From Paucibacter sp. Y2R2-4 (GTDB taxonomy: Bacteria; Pseudomonadota; Gammaproteobacteria; Burkholderiales; Burkholderiaceae_C), in the NCBI RefSeq assembly GCF_025717535.1, contig NZ_JAJIRO010000005.1, forward strand, positions 1 through 64,000: 64,000 bases of DNA, in the 5' to 3' direction. The stretch's first letter is position 1. The number at the start of each line of letters is the position of its first letter. Shown in pieces: positions 1 through 9,276 of this stretch. The position numbers and the translations under genes were made by a program. The notes under the pieces were generated by a model. That model ran no database searches, was not told the DNA's origin, and saw only the letters and a program-made list of their open reading frames with translations.

Positions 1-97
1 AGAATCAGGGGCGTTTTTGTTTGTCTTGATGACTTTGGGGTTTGGCTGCCTTTTAAGTTGGAAGATTTAGCGTGCTTCGGTTCAGCTTGAAAACTCC

Positions 98-126
98 AAA
101 AAAAGGCGGCCCAAAGGGCCGCCTTT
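98..126 (-). terminator. Rho-independent terminator of the ETF-QO gene
   Basis: A perfect hairpin GGCGGCCC-AAA-GGGCCGCC is flanked by an A run on the left (T run on the minus strand) and TTTT on the right. It lies just after the stop of the minus-strand gene and could work in both directions. The first 97 bases of the window hold nothing I can identify. Confidence 0.85.
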
Positions 127-136
127 TCGTGGCAAT

Positions 137-1828
137 TTACATCCCCGCGTAATTCGGGCCACCACCGCCTTCCGGCGTCACCCACACAATGTTTTGCGTG
201 GGATCTTTGATGTCGCAAGTTTTGCAATGGACGCAGTTCTGAGCGTTGATTTGCAATTTGTCTGCACCGCTGTCGGTCTTGATGAATTCATAGACGCCGG
301 CAGGGCAGTAGCGGCTCTCTGGTCCGGCGAACTTTGCCAAATTGATGCTCACAGGCACATCTGCATTTTTCAACGTCAGGTGAGCCGGTTGATTCTCTTC
401 GTGGTTGGTGTTGGAGACAAACACGGAGGACAAGCGGTCAAAGGTGAGTTTGCCGTCGGGCTTGGGATAGTCAATCTTGGCGCACTCTGCTGCAGGCTTC
501 AGATAAAGATGGTCCGGCAGAGGGCGATGGACGGTCCAAGGCGGGCTCTTGATTCCCAACTTGGGCAGCAGCCACTGTTCGATGCCGGTCATCAGGGTCC
601 CGACGGTATTGCCTTTCTTGAACCACTGCTTGAAGTTGCGGGATTGATTCAATTCGGCGTGCAGCCAACTTTGTTCAAACGCTGCAGGGTAGGCGAGCAG
701 TTCGTCATGTTGACGTCCTTCACTGACGGCCTGGAAGGCTGCTTCTGCTGCCAACATGCCAGTCTTGATCGCCGCATGGCTACCTTTGATGCGCGCAGCG
801 TTCAAGTAGCCTGCATCACATCCCACCAAGGCTCCGCCTGGGAATACGGTCTTGGGCAGTGACAAGAGTCCGCCAGCCGTGATGGCCCGAGCGCCATAAC
901 TCAATCGCTTGCCGCCCTCGAGATGCTGGCGAATGCTGGGGTGAGTTTTCCAGCGCTGCATCTCTTCAAAAGGGCTTAGCCATGGGTTCTTGTAGTCCAG
1001 ACCGACGACGTAGCCCAGCGTGACCTTGTTGCCTTCAAGGTGGTAGAGGAAGCCGCCGCCGTAGGTGTCTGCGTCCATGGGCCAACCGGCTGTGTGGACC
1101 ACGAGTCCAGGCTTTGCTTTGTCGGCTGGGATTTCCCAGAGTTCCTTGATGCCGATGGCATAGCTTTGAGGGTCGCGGCCCTCGTCAAGTTGGAACTTGC
1201 TGATCAATTGCTTACCCAGGTGACCGCGTGCGCCTTCTGCGAACACGGTGTACTTGCCGAGCAACTCCATACCCAACTGGAAGCCATCGTGAGGCTGGCC
1301 ATCTTTGCCGACGCCGAGGTTGCCGGTCGCGACGCCGCGCACCGAACCGTCTTCGCCATAAACAATTTCTGCCGCAGTGAAGCCAGGGAAGATCTCAACA
1401 CCCAGAGCTTCGGCTTGTTCGCCCAACCATTTCGTGACGGCGCCAAGCGAGATCACATAGTTGCCGTGGTTGTGAAAGCAATCGGGGATCAGCCACTGCG
1501 GTGTGCTGTGGGCGCCGCTTTCATTCAGGAACAGAACTTCGTCGGCGGTCACCGCCTGGTTCAGCGGAGCGCCAAGTTCGCGCCAATTCGGCAACAGCTC
1601 GGTCAAGGCGCGTGGGTCCATGACAGCGCCCGAGAGGATGTGTGCGCCGGGCTCTGAGCCTTTTTCCAGTACGACGACTGAAAGCTCTTGGCCCTTCTCA
1701 TTGGCCAACTGTTTGAGGCGGATCGCCGTGGCCAAGCCGCCAGGGCCAGCGCCCACCACGACCACGTCGTATTCCATGCTTTCGCGTGGGCCGTATTGAG
1801 CAATCAGTTCAGCGCTGGTCATGGGCAT
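137..1828 (-). CDS. Electron transfer flavoprotein-ubiquinone oxidoreductase
   Basis: Membrane-associated iron-sulfur flavoprotein that passes electrons from reduced ETF, loaded by acyl-CoA and other dehydrogenases, to ubiquinone. The 563 residues match the family's usual length. An FAD-binding Rossmann motif GAGPGG lies at residues 26-31, and the C-terminal domain carries four cysteines (C508, C532, C535, C538) spaced as ligands of the 4Fe-4S cluster, ending in the typical GGGPNYAGM-like tail. The gene stands alone with its own terminator; no etfAB is in the window. The start could be residue 1, 3 or 18; residue 18 (MEYDVVVVG) lies right before the FAD motif, so the N-terminus is slightly uncertain. 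Confidence 0.95.
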   Translation of the reverse strand: MPMTSAELIAQYGPRESMEYDVVVVGAGPGGLATAIRLKQLANEKGQELSVVVLEKGSEPGAHILSGAVMDPRALTELLPNWRELGAPLNQAVTADEVLFLNESGAHSTPQWLIPDCFHNHGNYVISLGAVTKWLGEQAEALGVEIFPGFTAAEIVYGEDGSVRGVATGNLGVGKDGQPHDGFQLGMELLGKYTVFAEGARGHLGKQLISKFQLDEGRDPQSYAIGIKELWEIPADKAKPGLVVHTAGWPMDADTYGGGFLYHLEGNKVTLGYVVGLDYKNPWLSPFEEMQRWKTHPSIRQHLEGGKRLSYGARAITAGGLLSLPKTVFPGGALVGCDAGYLNAARIKGSHAAIKTGMLAAEAAFQAVSEGRQHDELLAYPAAFEQSWLHAELNQSRNFKQWFKKGNTVGTLMTGIEQWLLPKLGIKSPPWTVHRPLPDHLYLKPAAECAKIDYPKPDGKLTFDRLSSVFVSNTNHEENQPAHLTLKNADVPVSINLAKFAGPESRYCPAGVYEFIKTDSGADKLQINAQNCVHCKTCDIKDPTQNIVWVTPEGGGGPNYAGM

Positions 1829-2085
1829 CCTTTGGTTTGTTTTTGGTGGGCGCAGTTGTGCCCGTAGATGATGAGTTGGGGCGCATTCTACTGGCCTGTT
1901 TTAAAAATCGAACGATCGTGCTTTTCTGCTTGGGGAGCTCAGTCTAGGACCATGCCTCCCCGCATGGCCGATGAGCGCGGACGCCGACCATTGGCCGGGC
2001 CAAAGCCATGGAAGTTTGCTCTGCTGTGTACGGTCACCCTGAGTCCGCGTGCTAATCTTCCGCCGACTTTCAGAAGGACGAGATC

Positions 2086-2868
2086 ATGAGTTACAGCATT
2101 GATTTGTCGGGGCGTGTGGCCTTGGTGACCGGGGCCTCCAGTGGCCTGGGGGCTCAATTTGCCCGCACTCTGGCGAAAGCAGGCGCTTGCGTTGTTTTGG
2201 CAGGGCGCCGTATCGAGCGACTCAAGACGCTGCGTAGCGAGATCGAAGGCAATGGGGGCGATGCGCATGTGGTTGCCCTGGATGTCACCGATCTCGACAG
2301 CATCAAGTCGGCCGTAGCCCACGCTGAGACCGAGGTCGGCACGATTGACATCCTGATCAATAACTCCGGAGTCAGCCGGACTCAAAAGCTCACCGAAGTC
2401 GGAGCCGATGACTACGACTTCGTCATGGACACGAATGTGCGCGGTGCATTTTTCGTGGCGCAAGAGGTGGGCAAGCGCATGTTGGGCCGTGCCAGCGGGT
2501 CAGCGCCCGGCACCTTTATTGGCGGGCGCATCGTCAATATCGCGTCGATGGCGGGCTTGCGCGTTCTGGGCCAGATTGGCGTTTACTCGATGAGCAAGGC
2601 GGCCGTCATTCATATGACGCGCGCTATGGCGCTTGAATGGGGCAAGCATGGCATCAACGTCAATGCGATTTGCCCCGGCTATATCGATACCGAGATCAAT
2701 CACCACCACTGGTCCACCGAGCAGGGCCGCAAGTTGGTGGATTTGCTGCCGCGCAAGCGCATTGGTCAACCACAGGACCTGGACACCGCGCTGCTGATGC
2801 TGTGCGCAAATGAAAGCCATTTCATCAATGGTGCGGTCATTCAGGCCGACGACGGCTTTGGGGTTTAA
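2086..2868 (+). CDS. SDR family NAD(P)-dependent oxidoreductase
   Basis: Classical short-chain dehydrogenase/reductase of 260 residues. It has the cofactor motif TGASSGLG at residues 15-22, NNSG near residue 92 and the catalytic YxxxK as Y167/K171. It ends six bases before the next gene, so the two are probably co-transcribed. An AAGGA Shine-Dalgarno sequence precedes the ATG. The substrate cannot be told from sequence. Related proteins are often annotated as 3-oxoacyl-ACP reductases or beta-hydroxyacyl dehydrogenases, and closeness to ETF-QO would fit lipid oxidation, but this is only suggestive. Confidence 0.9.
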   Translation: MSYSIDLSGRVALVTGASSGLGAQFARTLAKAGACVVLAGRRIERLKTLRSEIEGNGGDAHVVALDVTDLDSIKSAVAHAETEVGTIDILINNSGVSRTQKLTEVGADDYDFVMDTNVRGAFFVAQEVGKRMLGRASGSAPGTFIGGRIVNIASMAGLRVLGQIGVYSMSKAAVIHMTRAMALEWGKHGINVNAICPGYIDTEINHHHWSTEQGRKLVDLLPRKRIGQPQDLDTALLMLCANESHFINGAVIQADDGFGV

Positions 2869-2874
2869 CGGGCA

Positions 2875-3522
2875 ATGAGTATGCGAACCTTGACGGCGCT
2901 TGAAGCCCGTGTGTTGGCGGTGTTGGTGGAGAAAGAGTCCACGGTGCCAGACAGTTATCCCCTTTCTCTCAATGCCTTGACTTTGGGTTGCAATCAAAAG
3001 ACCGCGCGTGACCCGGTCATGAATGCGAGTGAGTCTGATGTTCTCTTGGCTTTGGATGAGCTCAAGCTGTTGAACTTGGTCAATACCGTCAGCGGCAGCC
3101 GTGTGGTTCGTTTTGAGCACAATGCGGCGCGAGGTTTGGGCGTGCCAGGTGCGGCCTTGGCGATATTGACCCTGCTGATGCTGCGCGGCCCGCAGACCAC
3201 GGCCGAGTTGCGGATGAATACCGAACGCTTGCATCGATTCGCGGATGCGTCTTCCGTCGAGGGCTTTTTGGATGAATTGGCGCAGGCCAATGACAGGCGA
3301 CCCGCATTCGTCACCAAGCTAGCGCGAGCACCGGGCGCGCGCGAGCCCCGTTGGGCGCATCTTCTTTGCGGAGAGGTGAGCCAGGAGGCTGGGCCCAATG
3401 CGGTGCCACGCGACGATGAGTTAGTTTTTTTGCGCGCTGAGCAACAACGCATGAATGCGGAACTCGAGGCGCTGAAGGCCTTGGTTCAACGCATGGCTCA
3501 TGAGTTGGGCATCAGTAGCTGA
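2875..3522 (+). CDS. YceH family protein (DUF480/UPF0502)
   Basis: A 215-residue protein of the YceH/DUF480 family, built from two winged-helix-like domains. The family opening LTALEARVLAVLVEKESTVPDSYPLS is recognisable at the N-terminus, with the conserved block around GCNQKTARDPVM shortly after. The C-terminal 30 residues form a short amphipathic coiled coil (EQQRMNAELEALKALVQRM). The molecular role is not established; the fold suggests DNA or protein binding. It follows the SDR gene by six bases. Confidence 0.88.
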   Translation: MSMRTLTALEARVLAVLVEKESTVPDSYPLSLNALTLGCNQKTARDPVMNASESDVLLALDELKLLNLVNTVSGSRVVRFEHNAARGLGVPGAALAILTLLMLRGPQTTAELRMNTERLHRFADASSVEGFLDELAQANDRRPAFVTKLARAPGAREPRWAHLLCGEVSQEAGPNAVPRDDELVFLRAEQQRMNAELEALKALVQRMAHELGISS

Positions 3523-3535
3523 GTCTTATCGGCCT

Positions 3536-4714
3536 TTACAAGTCGCCCAACAAGTCCATCAGGCGACGCCAGAGCAGGTGGCCGTTCAGGCCATTGCTCA
3601 TCAACACGAAGCCGCTGCGCCGGCTCGGCGAAAACTGGCTGTAGCAGCGAAAGCCAGTGCTGTTGGTGCCGGTGTGATACGCGATATCTCCCTGGACCGT
3701 GGTGTTGATCGCCCAGCCCAAACCCCAGTACACCCCAAGGCCCTGTGCGGCGCCGGGGCGAGCAATGGGTTCGCGATCGGTGGCGGGTGTAGCGTGGGCC
3801 AACATGGCTTTCAGAGCAGGGCTTTTCAAGCCGTGTGGCGTGCTTGGCTCAAGGCTCATCATCGCAGCCAGAAACTTGGCGTAGTCTCCGGCCGTGGTGT
3901 AAAACGTGTAGGCGGCGTTGGCCGAGGTGTAGGCCTGCAACGGCAAGACTTGGCCCTGATCATCGTGGCCTCGCGCCCGCAAGGCATCCAATTCGGGCGT
4001 TAGCACGAAGCTGCTGTGTCGCATGCCCAGTGGCTTGAAAAGCTGAGACTCGGCCAGGGTCTGTAAAGGCTGTGCGCAGATCTGCTCCAACACCCGTTGC
4101 AGATAGAAGTAGCCCTCGCCGGAATAATTGAAGTGCTGGCCCGGTTCGCTGCCAATGCGCAGGGACTGACTGGTCTCATCCGCCGCACTGCGCCAATTGG
4201 GCAGGCCCGAGCGGTGCGTCAGCAAATGACGCGCGGTGATCAGGCTTTGCCATGCTTGCGGCGGTTTGAAGGCCTCTTGGGGCAGGTACTGCTGCACCGG
4301 CCGATCCAGGTCGAGCAAGCCGGCTTGAACGGTCTGCATGACCAAATAGGCGAACAGCGGCTTGCTCATCGACGCCGCCTCGAACACCGTGTTGGCTTGG
4401 ACGGTCTCTGGCGCCCCCGCTTCACACACGCCGAATTCGCCAGACCATGCGATTTGGCCTTGCTGCAGCAAAGCCAAAGACATGCCCGGCACTTTCAACT
4501 CATTCAGCAGCGCCGGGCTGATGGCCTTGATTTGCTCGATTCTCCGCGAGAGTCCATCGAGGATCGCGACCTGAGCCTGGGCAGTGAGGCTCGGGCCAAA
4601 TAGCGAGCCACAAAGCCAGGCCAGGCTGCGCCGGCGTGCTGGCTCATTAGCGGAACTGGTACTGCGCGCTGAGGTAGACAAAGCGTCCGCGCGGGTCGGT
4701 GTAGCTGGGGTCAT
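3536..4714 (-). CDS. Serine hydrolase of the class C beta-lactamase / D-aminopeptidase fold, exported
   Basis: Up to 392 residues with an SxxK catalytic pair (SMSK, S115/K118), a YSG second motif near Y197, and an HTG motif near the C-terminus in place of KTG. This pattern is typical of class C-like esterases and peptidases rather than true beta-lactamases. A run ARRRSLAWLCGSLFGPSLTAQAQ looks like a signal peptide. The listed ATG lies 68 bp inside the 3' end of the upstream receptor gene. A TTG at codon 12 is another candidate, and both overlap the receptor, so translational coupling is likely. Placement at the tail of a receptor transcript in the cyanophycin-type locus suggests a peptide or amide substrate, which is inference. 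Confidence 0.8.
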   Translation of the reverse strand: MTPATPTRADALSTSARSTSSANEPARRRSLAWLCGSLFGPSLTAQAQVAILDGLSRRIEQIKAISPALLNELKVPGMSLALLQQGQIAWSGEFGVCEAGAPETVQANTVFEAASMSKPLFAYLVMQTVQAGLLDLDRPVQQYLPQEAFKPPQAWQSLITARHLLTHRSGLPNWRSAADETSQSLRIGSEPGQHFNYSGEGYFYLQRVLEQICAQPLQTLAESQLFKPLGMRHSSFVLTPELDALRARGHDDQGQVLPLQAYTSANAAYTFYTTAGDYAKFLAAMMSLEPSTPHGLKSPALKAMLAHATPATDREPIARPGAAQGLGVYWGLGWAINTTVQGDIAYHTGTNSTGFRCYSQFSPSRRSGFVLMSNGLNGHLLWRRLMDLLGDL

Positions 4715-7430
4715 AGCCGGAGAGGAAGAACCACGCCTGTTGAGAGAAGGGTGGGGCTGTATTGAAGAGATTCTTCACACCGGCTCGGAGAGTCAATGAA
4801 GAGATCGGCGTCCAAGCACCCGTCAAATCCCACAAGGAGTAAGCCGCGACTTTGCGATCGGGCTTGCCGACGATGCTTTGGTCGGTGTAGCTCGAAAGAT
4901 AGCTATTGCTCAAGCTCATGGCGAAGGCGCCAAGCTCCCAGTCGGTGCTGACTGTGTGGCGCCAGCGTTGCACCACGCCATCATTCACAAAGTGGCCTAG
5001 ATTGCTATAGAACGGATCATCGTTCCCGGTTTGCTGTTCTGAGTTCAGGGTCAGCGTGCCGTTCATGCGCAGACCGAAAGTGCCGAAGCCGCTCTTCAAG
5101 CCTGAAAGGTTCAAGCCCAGATCAAGCCCTGAGATTTTTTGCTTGCCGCGGTTTTCTTTGACCAGATCGATGAAGTCGATGGTGTTTTTGGAAGTGCGGT
5201 GCACCAGACTGCCGTACTTGTCCAAATTAGCCAAGATCGAGTCCACGCCCAGCGTGCTGATCAGGTCGCGTTTCTCGATGTTCCAGTAGTCCAAACTGAC
5301 CGTCATGCCTGGGCGAGCTTCCAAGACAGCGCCCAATGAGAACTGGGTGGAGCGCTCCGGCTTGAGCTTGGCATTGCTGTAATTCATGGTGACCCAGATG
5401 TCCGAGCAATCGGTGACCGTGTTGCTCGGGTCTTCCGCCATACACACGGGGTCCACCAAGGTGGCCGAGCTGCCCTGGGTGAGTGGGCGGTACAAATCTG
5501 ACAAGCTTGGGGCCCGGAAGCCCGAGCCTGCGGAGGCGCGCAGCAGCAATTCTTTCATCGGCACATATTTGAGGCCGAGTTTCGGGCTGGTGGCCCCGCC
5601 GGTGTTTTGGTAGTGCTCATAGCGCAACGCGGCTTGCAACTCCAGCTCTTTGGTGACTGGTGCGCTGACCTCTGTAAAGGTCGCCGCGACTTTGCGTGAG
5701 CGCCCAAAGTCGGCATCGGGTCCTTGAGATGTTTCACCCAAGATCAGATCCTTGGCCAATGCTTCTGATTGATGGTAATTCTGCTTTTCGCGTCGGTACT
5801 CGCCCCCAAAGGCCAGGGCCATATCACCTCCGGGCAAGGCCCACAAGGCTCTTGTTGCCTTGAAGTCCAGGCTGTCCATGGTGCCTTCGGCACGCCGGAC
5901 CTCACCGCGTATCTGTGATTTGTCATACAGGGCTTGGCCGGCGGCGGAAGAGCTGCCGAACGGATTCAAGGTGCCGCTGGCAAACCCGGCACGAATCATA
6001 TTTTCATTCAGGTAGCCCTGATGATCGCGATCAGAGACCGAGCTCAAACTGTGGTTGTAAGCCAGCTCATAGTCCCATTGCGCCCAGGTTCCGCTGACAC
6101 CCGCGACATAGCGCTGGCTGTCCGAAATCAACTCGCTGGTGCGCAGGCCGGCTTCGCCCAGGCGAGTCCGTACCGTGATGATGCGGTCTTCGGCGTCAGA
6201 GTCGAGTTTGGCCAGACTGGTGCCAGCCAGGCTTGGGACCTTGGACACATCAATGTCTGCATCGATGCGATTCGGGGTGCCCGAGAACAGCGAGCGTGAG
6301 CGGCTCAGTGATGCCTCGGCAAATAGCTGGTGCCCTCCGCCCAGGTTGAGCACGCCGCGTCCAAAGAAACTGGTTTTGTCTGACTTGGGGTAGAGCTCAA
6401 TGTCGCGCATGTAGTCGTAAGTGCAACCATCGGCGCCGCCGATACCGTCAGGCAAATAGAGTGATGCGGGTGGGTTGCAGCCCTTGGCTGCAGCCGGATT
6501 GACGGTCTTGCTGTCGATCACGGTCTTGCCGTTGCTGGAGAAACCATCGGCAATCAAGGCATCTCTTTGGCTGCTGCTGAGCCTCATATTGCCGGGGAAG
6601 GCTGCACTGGAGAGCAGATCTGGCAAGCGGCCAGGGATATCCAAATCGGTAATGAACTTGCGTTGGCTGGCGTTCAGGCTATCGGTTTTTTGAATGTCCA
6701 AGACCCCAAAGATATTGAAACCGTGCCGGTCAAAGTCGCCAAAACCGCCGGCAATTGAGGCGGTGCGTTTGCCGCCGCCGCCCTCGCTGGTGTTTCCGTA
6801 GCTGGCATTGAGCTCAATGCCGGTGTAGTCCTTGCGGGTGATGAAGTTGATCACGCCGCCGATGGCATCGCTGCCGTAAATGGCGGAGGCGCCGTCCAGC
6901 AGCACTTCAACGCGTTGAATTGCGGCCGCCGGTATACCGTTCAGGTCAACCCCGGAGGAGTCACCCGGCGAAGCAAAATTGGCCATGCGTCGGCCATTCA
7001 GCAGGACCAGCGTGGAAGAGACACCGATGCCGCGCAGATTGGCGCCATTCATGCCCATCTGGTCGCGAAAGCCGCCGTAGGCAATACTGCCGCCGTCCGT
7101 CATATTGTTGGTGGCAGCGCTGATGCGGGCAACGATTTCGGCCGCCGTCGTCAGACCTTGTTTGACGATTTCGGCCCGCGTGATCACTTGCACGGGGAGG
7201 GCCGTCTCATTCTCCAGTCGCTTGATCGCCGACCCCGTGATCTCCACGCGCTCCAGCTTCTTCGCCGGCGCATCCGCCTCCTGCGCCAGCGCTGGCAGTC
7301 CGGCCAGGGCCAGCACCAAGATTTGTGCGGCTTGTGCTGATTGGCGCAAGACCTGGCCCCGGTTGTTTGCGACCTTGGCGGCGCGGTTCTGAAGTGATCG
7401 TGGCGGCATTGATTTCATGGGGTTCTCCAA
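4647..7430 (-). CDS. TonB-dependent receptor (first copy of the locus)
   Basis: Outer-membrane beta-barrel receptor of 927 residues. An N-terminal export signal ends near ALAQ (about residue 50). The plug domain follows (ERVEITGSAIKRLE, then LRGIGVSSTLVLLNGRRMANF), then the barrel, ending in the aromatic-rich strand YLSAQYQFR. It imports substrates too large for porins using TonB energy. It is divergent from a secreted cyanophycinase across a 301-bp gap and is a paralogue of the receptor at 9277-12039: the plug motifs are nearly identical while loops differ. The context suggests import of cyanophycin fragments or beta-Asp-Arg peptides. The ligand is inferred, not shown. Confidence 0.9.
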   Translation of the reverse strand: MENPMKSMPPRSLQNRAAKVANNRGQVLRQSAQAAQILVLALAGLPALAQEADAPAKKLERVEITGSAIKRLENETALPVQVITRAEIVKQGLTTAAEIVARISAATNNMTDGGSIAYGGFRDQMGMNGANLRGIGVSSTLVLLNGRRMANFASPGDSSGVDLNGIPAAAIQRVEVLLDGASAIYGSDAIGGVINFITRKDYTGIELNASYGNTSEGGGGKRTASIAGGFGDFDRHGFNIFGVLDIQKTDSLNASQRKFITDLDIPGRLPDLLSSAAFPGNMRLSSSQRDALIADGFSSNGKTVIDSKTVNPAAAKGCNPPASLYLPDGIGGADGCTYDYMRDIELYPKSDKTSFFGRGVLNLGGGHQLFAEASLSRSRSLFSGTPNRIDADIDVSKVPSLAGTSLAKLDSDAEDRIITVRTRLGEAGLRTSELISDSQRYVAGVSGTWAQWDYELAYNHSLSSVSDRDHQGYLNENMIRAGFASGTLNPFGSSSAAGQALYDKSQIRGEVRRAEGTMDSLDFKATRALWALPGGDMALAFGGEYRREKQNYHQSEALAKDLILGETSQGPDADFGRSRKVAATFTEVSAPVTKELELQAALRYEHYQNTGGATSPKLGLKYVPMKELLLRASAGSGFRAPSLSDLYRPLTQGSSATLVDPVCMAEDPSNTVTDCSDIWVTMNYSNAKLKPERSTQFSLGAVLEARPGMTVSLDYWNIEKRDLISTLGVDSILANLDKYGSLVHRTSKNTIDFIDLVKENRGKQKISGLDLGLNLSGLKSGFGTFGLRMNGTLTLNSEQQTGNDDPFYSNLGHFVNDGVVQRWRHTVSTDWELGAFAMSLSNSYLSSYTDQSIVGKPDRKVAAYSLWDLTGAWTPISSLTLRAGVKNLFNTAPPFSQQAWFFLSGYDPSYTDPRGRFVYLSAQYQFR

Positions 7431-7731
7431 GGTGTGGCGTGGGCGCCGATCAAGCCAGATGACAGTTCATGCGGCGCTGACGCAGGGCTTTGCGTCCAAT
7501 CGGATCAGTCTAGGAAGTCAACGCGGCTCGTCCAGCGGGGGTTTACGCGCAAAGTCGCATCCGCGCAACTTGGCGTTAGGTGGTTTGACGGGCTTGTCAT
7601 AGAGGGCGAGGCGGCAGGGCCGCCAACTCACACTTGCGGGGGAGGTATTGCTGCGCAGCCCTGGGCTACCATCAATTCAGCCGGGCTGCAGCAGCAAGCA
7701 GTCGAACCGAGATGAATTGACGCCTGAAATC
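7431..7731. promoter_or_regulatory. Divergent intergenic region between receptor 1 and cyanophycinase 1
   Basis: Must hold promoters for both genes. At 7553-7569 there is AGTCGC-N8-AAC, close to the TGTCGC-N8-AAA half-site described for the AraC-type arginine regulator ArgR of Pseudomonas. The element CGCGCAA recurs at 7546 and 7562, 16 bp apart. No confident -35/-10 pair was recognised. Confidence 0.4.
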
Positions 7732-9177
7732 ATGCCCTCATTGCCCCACATCATTGAAAAGACCCGGTCACAGATCACAAGCATGCTGGCCTTTGCCGCC
7801 ATGCTGACCTTGTCGAGCACCTGCTTTGCCGAGGCCCTGGCCTTGTCTACTCGGGTGCCGACGCCGCAGCCAGCCGCTCAAGCACCCGTCCAGTCGCCTC
7901 CGCAACAGGCGACGAAGGCCAGCCCAGCACCCGCGCAAGTCGCGCTCAAGCAAGACGCCGTGGTGCGTGGTTATGCCGTCCCCATCGGCGGGGCCTTGAA
8001 AGCCGATAACGAGGAGGTCTGGGGGCGAATCGTCGCGCTGGCAGGCGGCAAGGGCGCGCGCTTTGTGGTGTTCGGCACGGCCTCCGAGGACCCGGAGGCC
8101 AGCGCCAAGCAAGCCATTGAGATGCTGCATCGGCGCGGCGCAGTCGCCGAAGCCTTGCCGGTAGCACCCAAATTCGGCTGGGTTGATTTGAACAAGGTGG
8201 TGCGTGATCCGGCCCTGATCAACAAAGTGAAGAACGCACGCGGCGTGTTCTTCACGGGCGGCTCGCAAGAGCGCATCGTCGACGTCTTGATGCCGGGAGG
8301 CCATGCCACGCCGATGCTCGAGGCCATTTGGGAGGTTTACCGCAAGGGCGGCGTGGTGGCAGGTACTTCTGCCGGTGCCGCCATCATGAGTACGGTGATG
8401 TTTCGCGATGCCCCCAGCGTCATCAACATCATGAAAGGCAAGTGGGTCGAAGGCAAGCAAATCGACCGAGGCCTGGGCTTTGTCGGGCCGGACTTGTTTG
8501 TGGACCAGCATTTTCTGAAGCGGGGCCGCTTTGGCCGCATGATCCCCTTGATGATGGCCAAGGGCTACAAGTTAGGTTTGGGGGTCGATGAAAATTCGGC
8601 TGCCATCATTCATGGCGATGAAGTGGAAATCATCGGTGGCAAGGGCGCCATGTTGGTGGACTTGAACGATGTGAAGACCGACCCAACGCTGGGCGCTTTT
8701 AACCTGACCCAGGCGCGCCTCAATTACCTCGACCACGGGGATCGCTATAACTTGAAGACTCGGCTGACCATGCCCTCGGCCGTCAAACTGCGCGGTGACA
8801 AGTTGGACCCCAGCTCACCGGACTACAAGCCTTACTACACCGAGCCCTTGTTCCATCTGGACATGCTGGGGGATTCCACCATCTCCAACTCGATGAACTA
8901 CCTGATCGACAGCCCGCTTTCGGAAGTGCGCGGCTTGAGCTTCGATGTCGCGCCCAAGCCGGGCGATCCCGTCGCTGAGCTGGGCTTCTTGTTCCGTATC
9001 TACAAAGGCCGCGGTACTTTTGGTTGGAGCACCGATGAGAATGGGCCTGAGGACTACACCGTCATCAATGTCTACCTGGACATCACGCCGGTACGCATGC
9101 CCAATCCGATTTACAGCGCTTGGCCGGGTCCTGGGCGTATCAGCCCGCCGGCCGCCGAGCGAGACGGCGCGCAGTAA
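7732..9177 (+). CDS. cphE: Cyanophycinase, secreted, peptidase family S51 (copy 1)
   Basis: Hydrolyses the beta-aspartyl-arginine polymer cyanophycin to dipeptides. The 481-residue protein starts with a signal peptide ending near TCFAEA. The nucleophile is S213 in GTSAGAAIMS, and a Gln lies in GGSQ. The block DQHFLKRGRFGR starting at D258 reproduces the spacing of residues known to line the substrate pocket of the Synechocystis enzyme (Asp172, Gln173, Arg178, Arg180, Arg183). Length well beyond intracellular CphB fits the extracellular CphE type. I chose ATG 7732 because it starts the signal peptide; an in-frame start exists at 7648 and another at 7783. A strong terminator follows. It is a paralogue of 12528-13862. 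Confidence 0.88.
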   Translation: MPSLPHIIEKTRSQITSMLAFAAMLTLSSTCFAEALALSTRVPTPQPAAQAPVQSPPQQATKASPAPAQVALKQDAVVRGYAVPIGGALKADNEEVWGRIVALAGGKGARFVVFGTASEDPEASAKQAIEMLHRRGAVAEALPVAPKFGWVDLNKVVRDPALINKVKNARGVFFTGGSQERIVDVLMPGGHATPMLEAIWEVYRKGGVVAGTSAGAAIMSTVMFRDAPSVINIMKGKWVEGKQIDRGLGFVGPDLFVDQHFLKRGRFGRMIPLMMAKGYKLGLGVDENSAAIIHGDEVEIIGGKGAMLVDLNDVKTDPTLGAFNLTQARLNYLDHGDRYNLKTRLTMPSAVKLRGDKLDPSSPDYKPYYTEPLFHLDMLGDSTISNSMNYLIDSPLSEVRGLSFDVAPKPGDPVAELGFLFRIYKGRGTFGWSTDENGPEDYTVINVYLDITPVRMPNPIYSAWPGPGRISPPAAERDGAQ

Positions 9178-9194
9178 AGCTTCACGCAAAAAAC

Positions 9195-9226
9195 AAAAGC
9201 CAAGCCGGTCAAGGCTTGGCTTTTTT
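9195..9226 (+). terminator. Rho-independent terminator after cyanophycinase 1
   Basis: A hairpin AAAAGCCAAGCC / GGCTTGGCTTTT with a GGTCAA loop ends in six T. The A run on the left makes it bidirectional, so it can also serve the convergent receptor gene ending at 9277. Confidence 0.92.
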
Positions 9227-9276
9227 CATGGCCGCACTGAGTTCGAGTGCGCCCTTGGCTCAGCGCCTGCCTTCGC

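Noticed and set aside
3536-4714. True class C beta-lactamase (antibiotic resistance)
   Set aside because: The second motif is YSG rather than YxN and the third is HTG rather than KTG; this fits the wider esterase/peptidase group.
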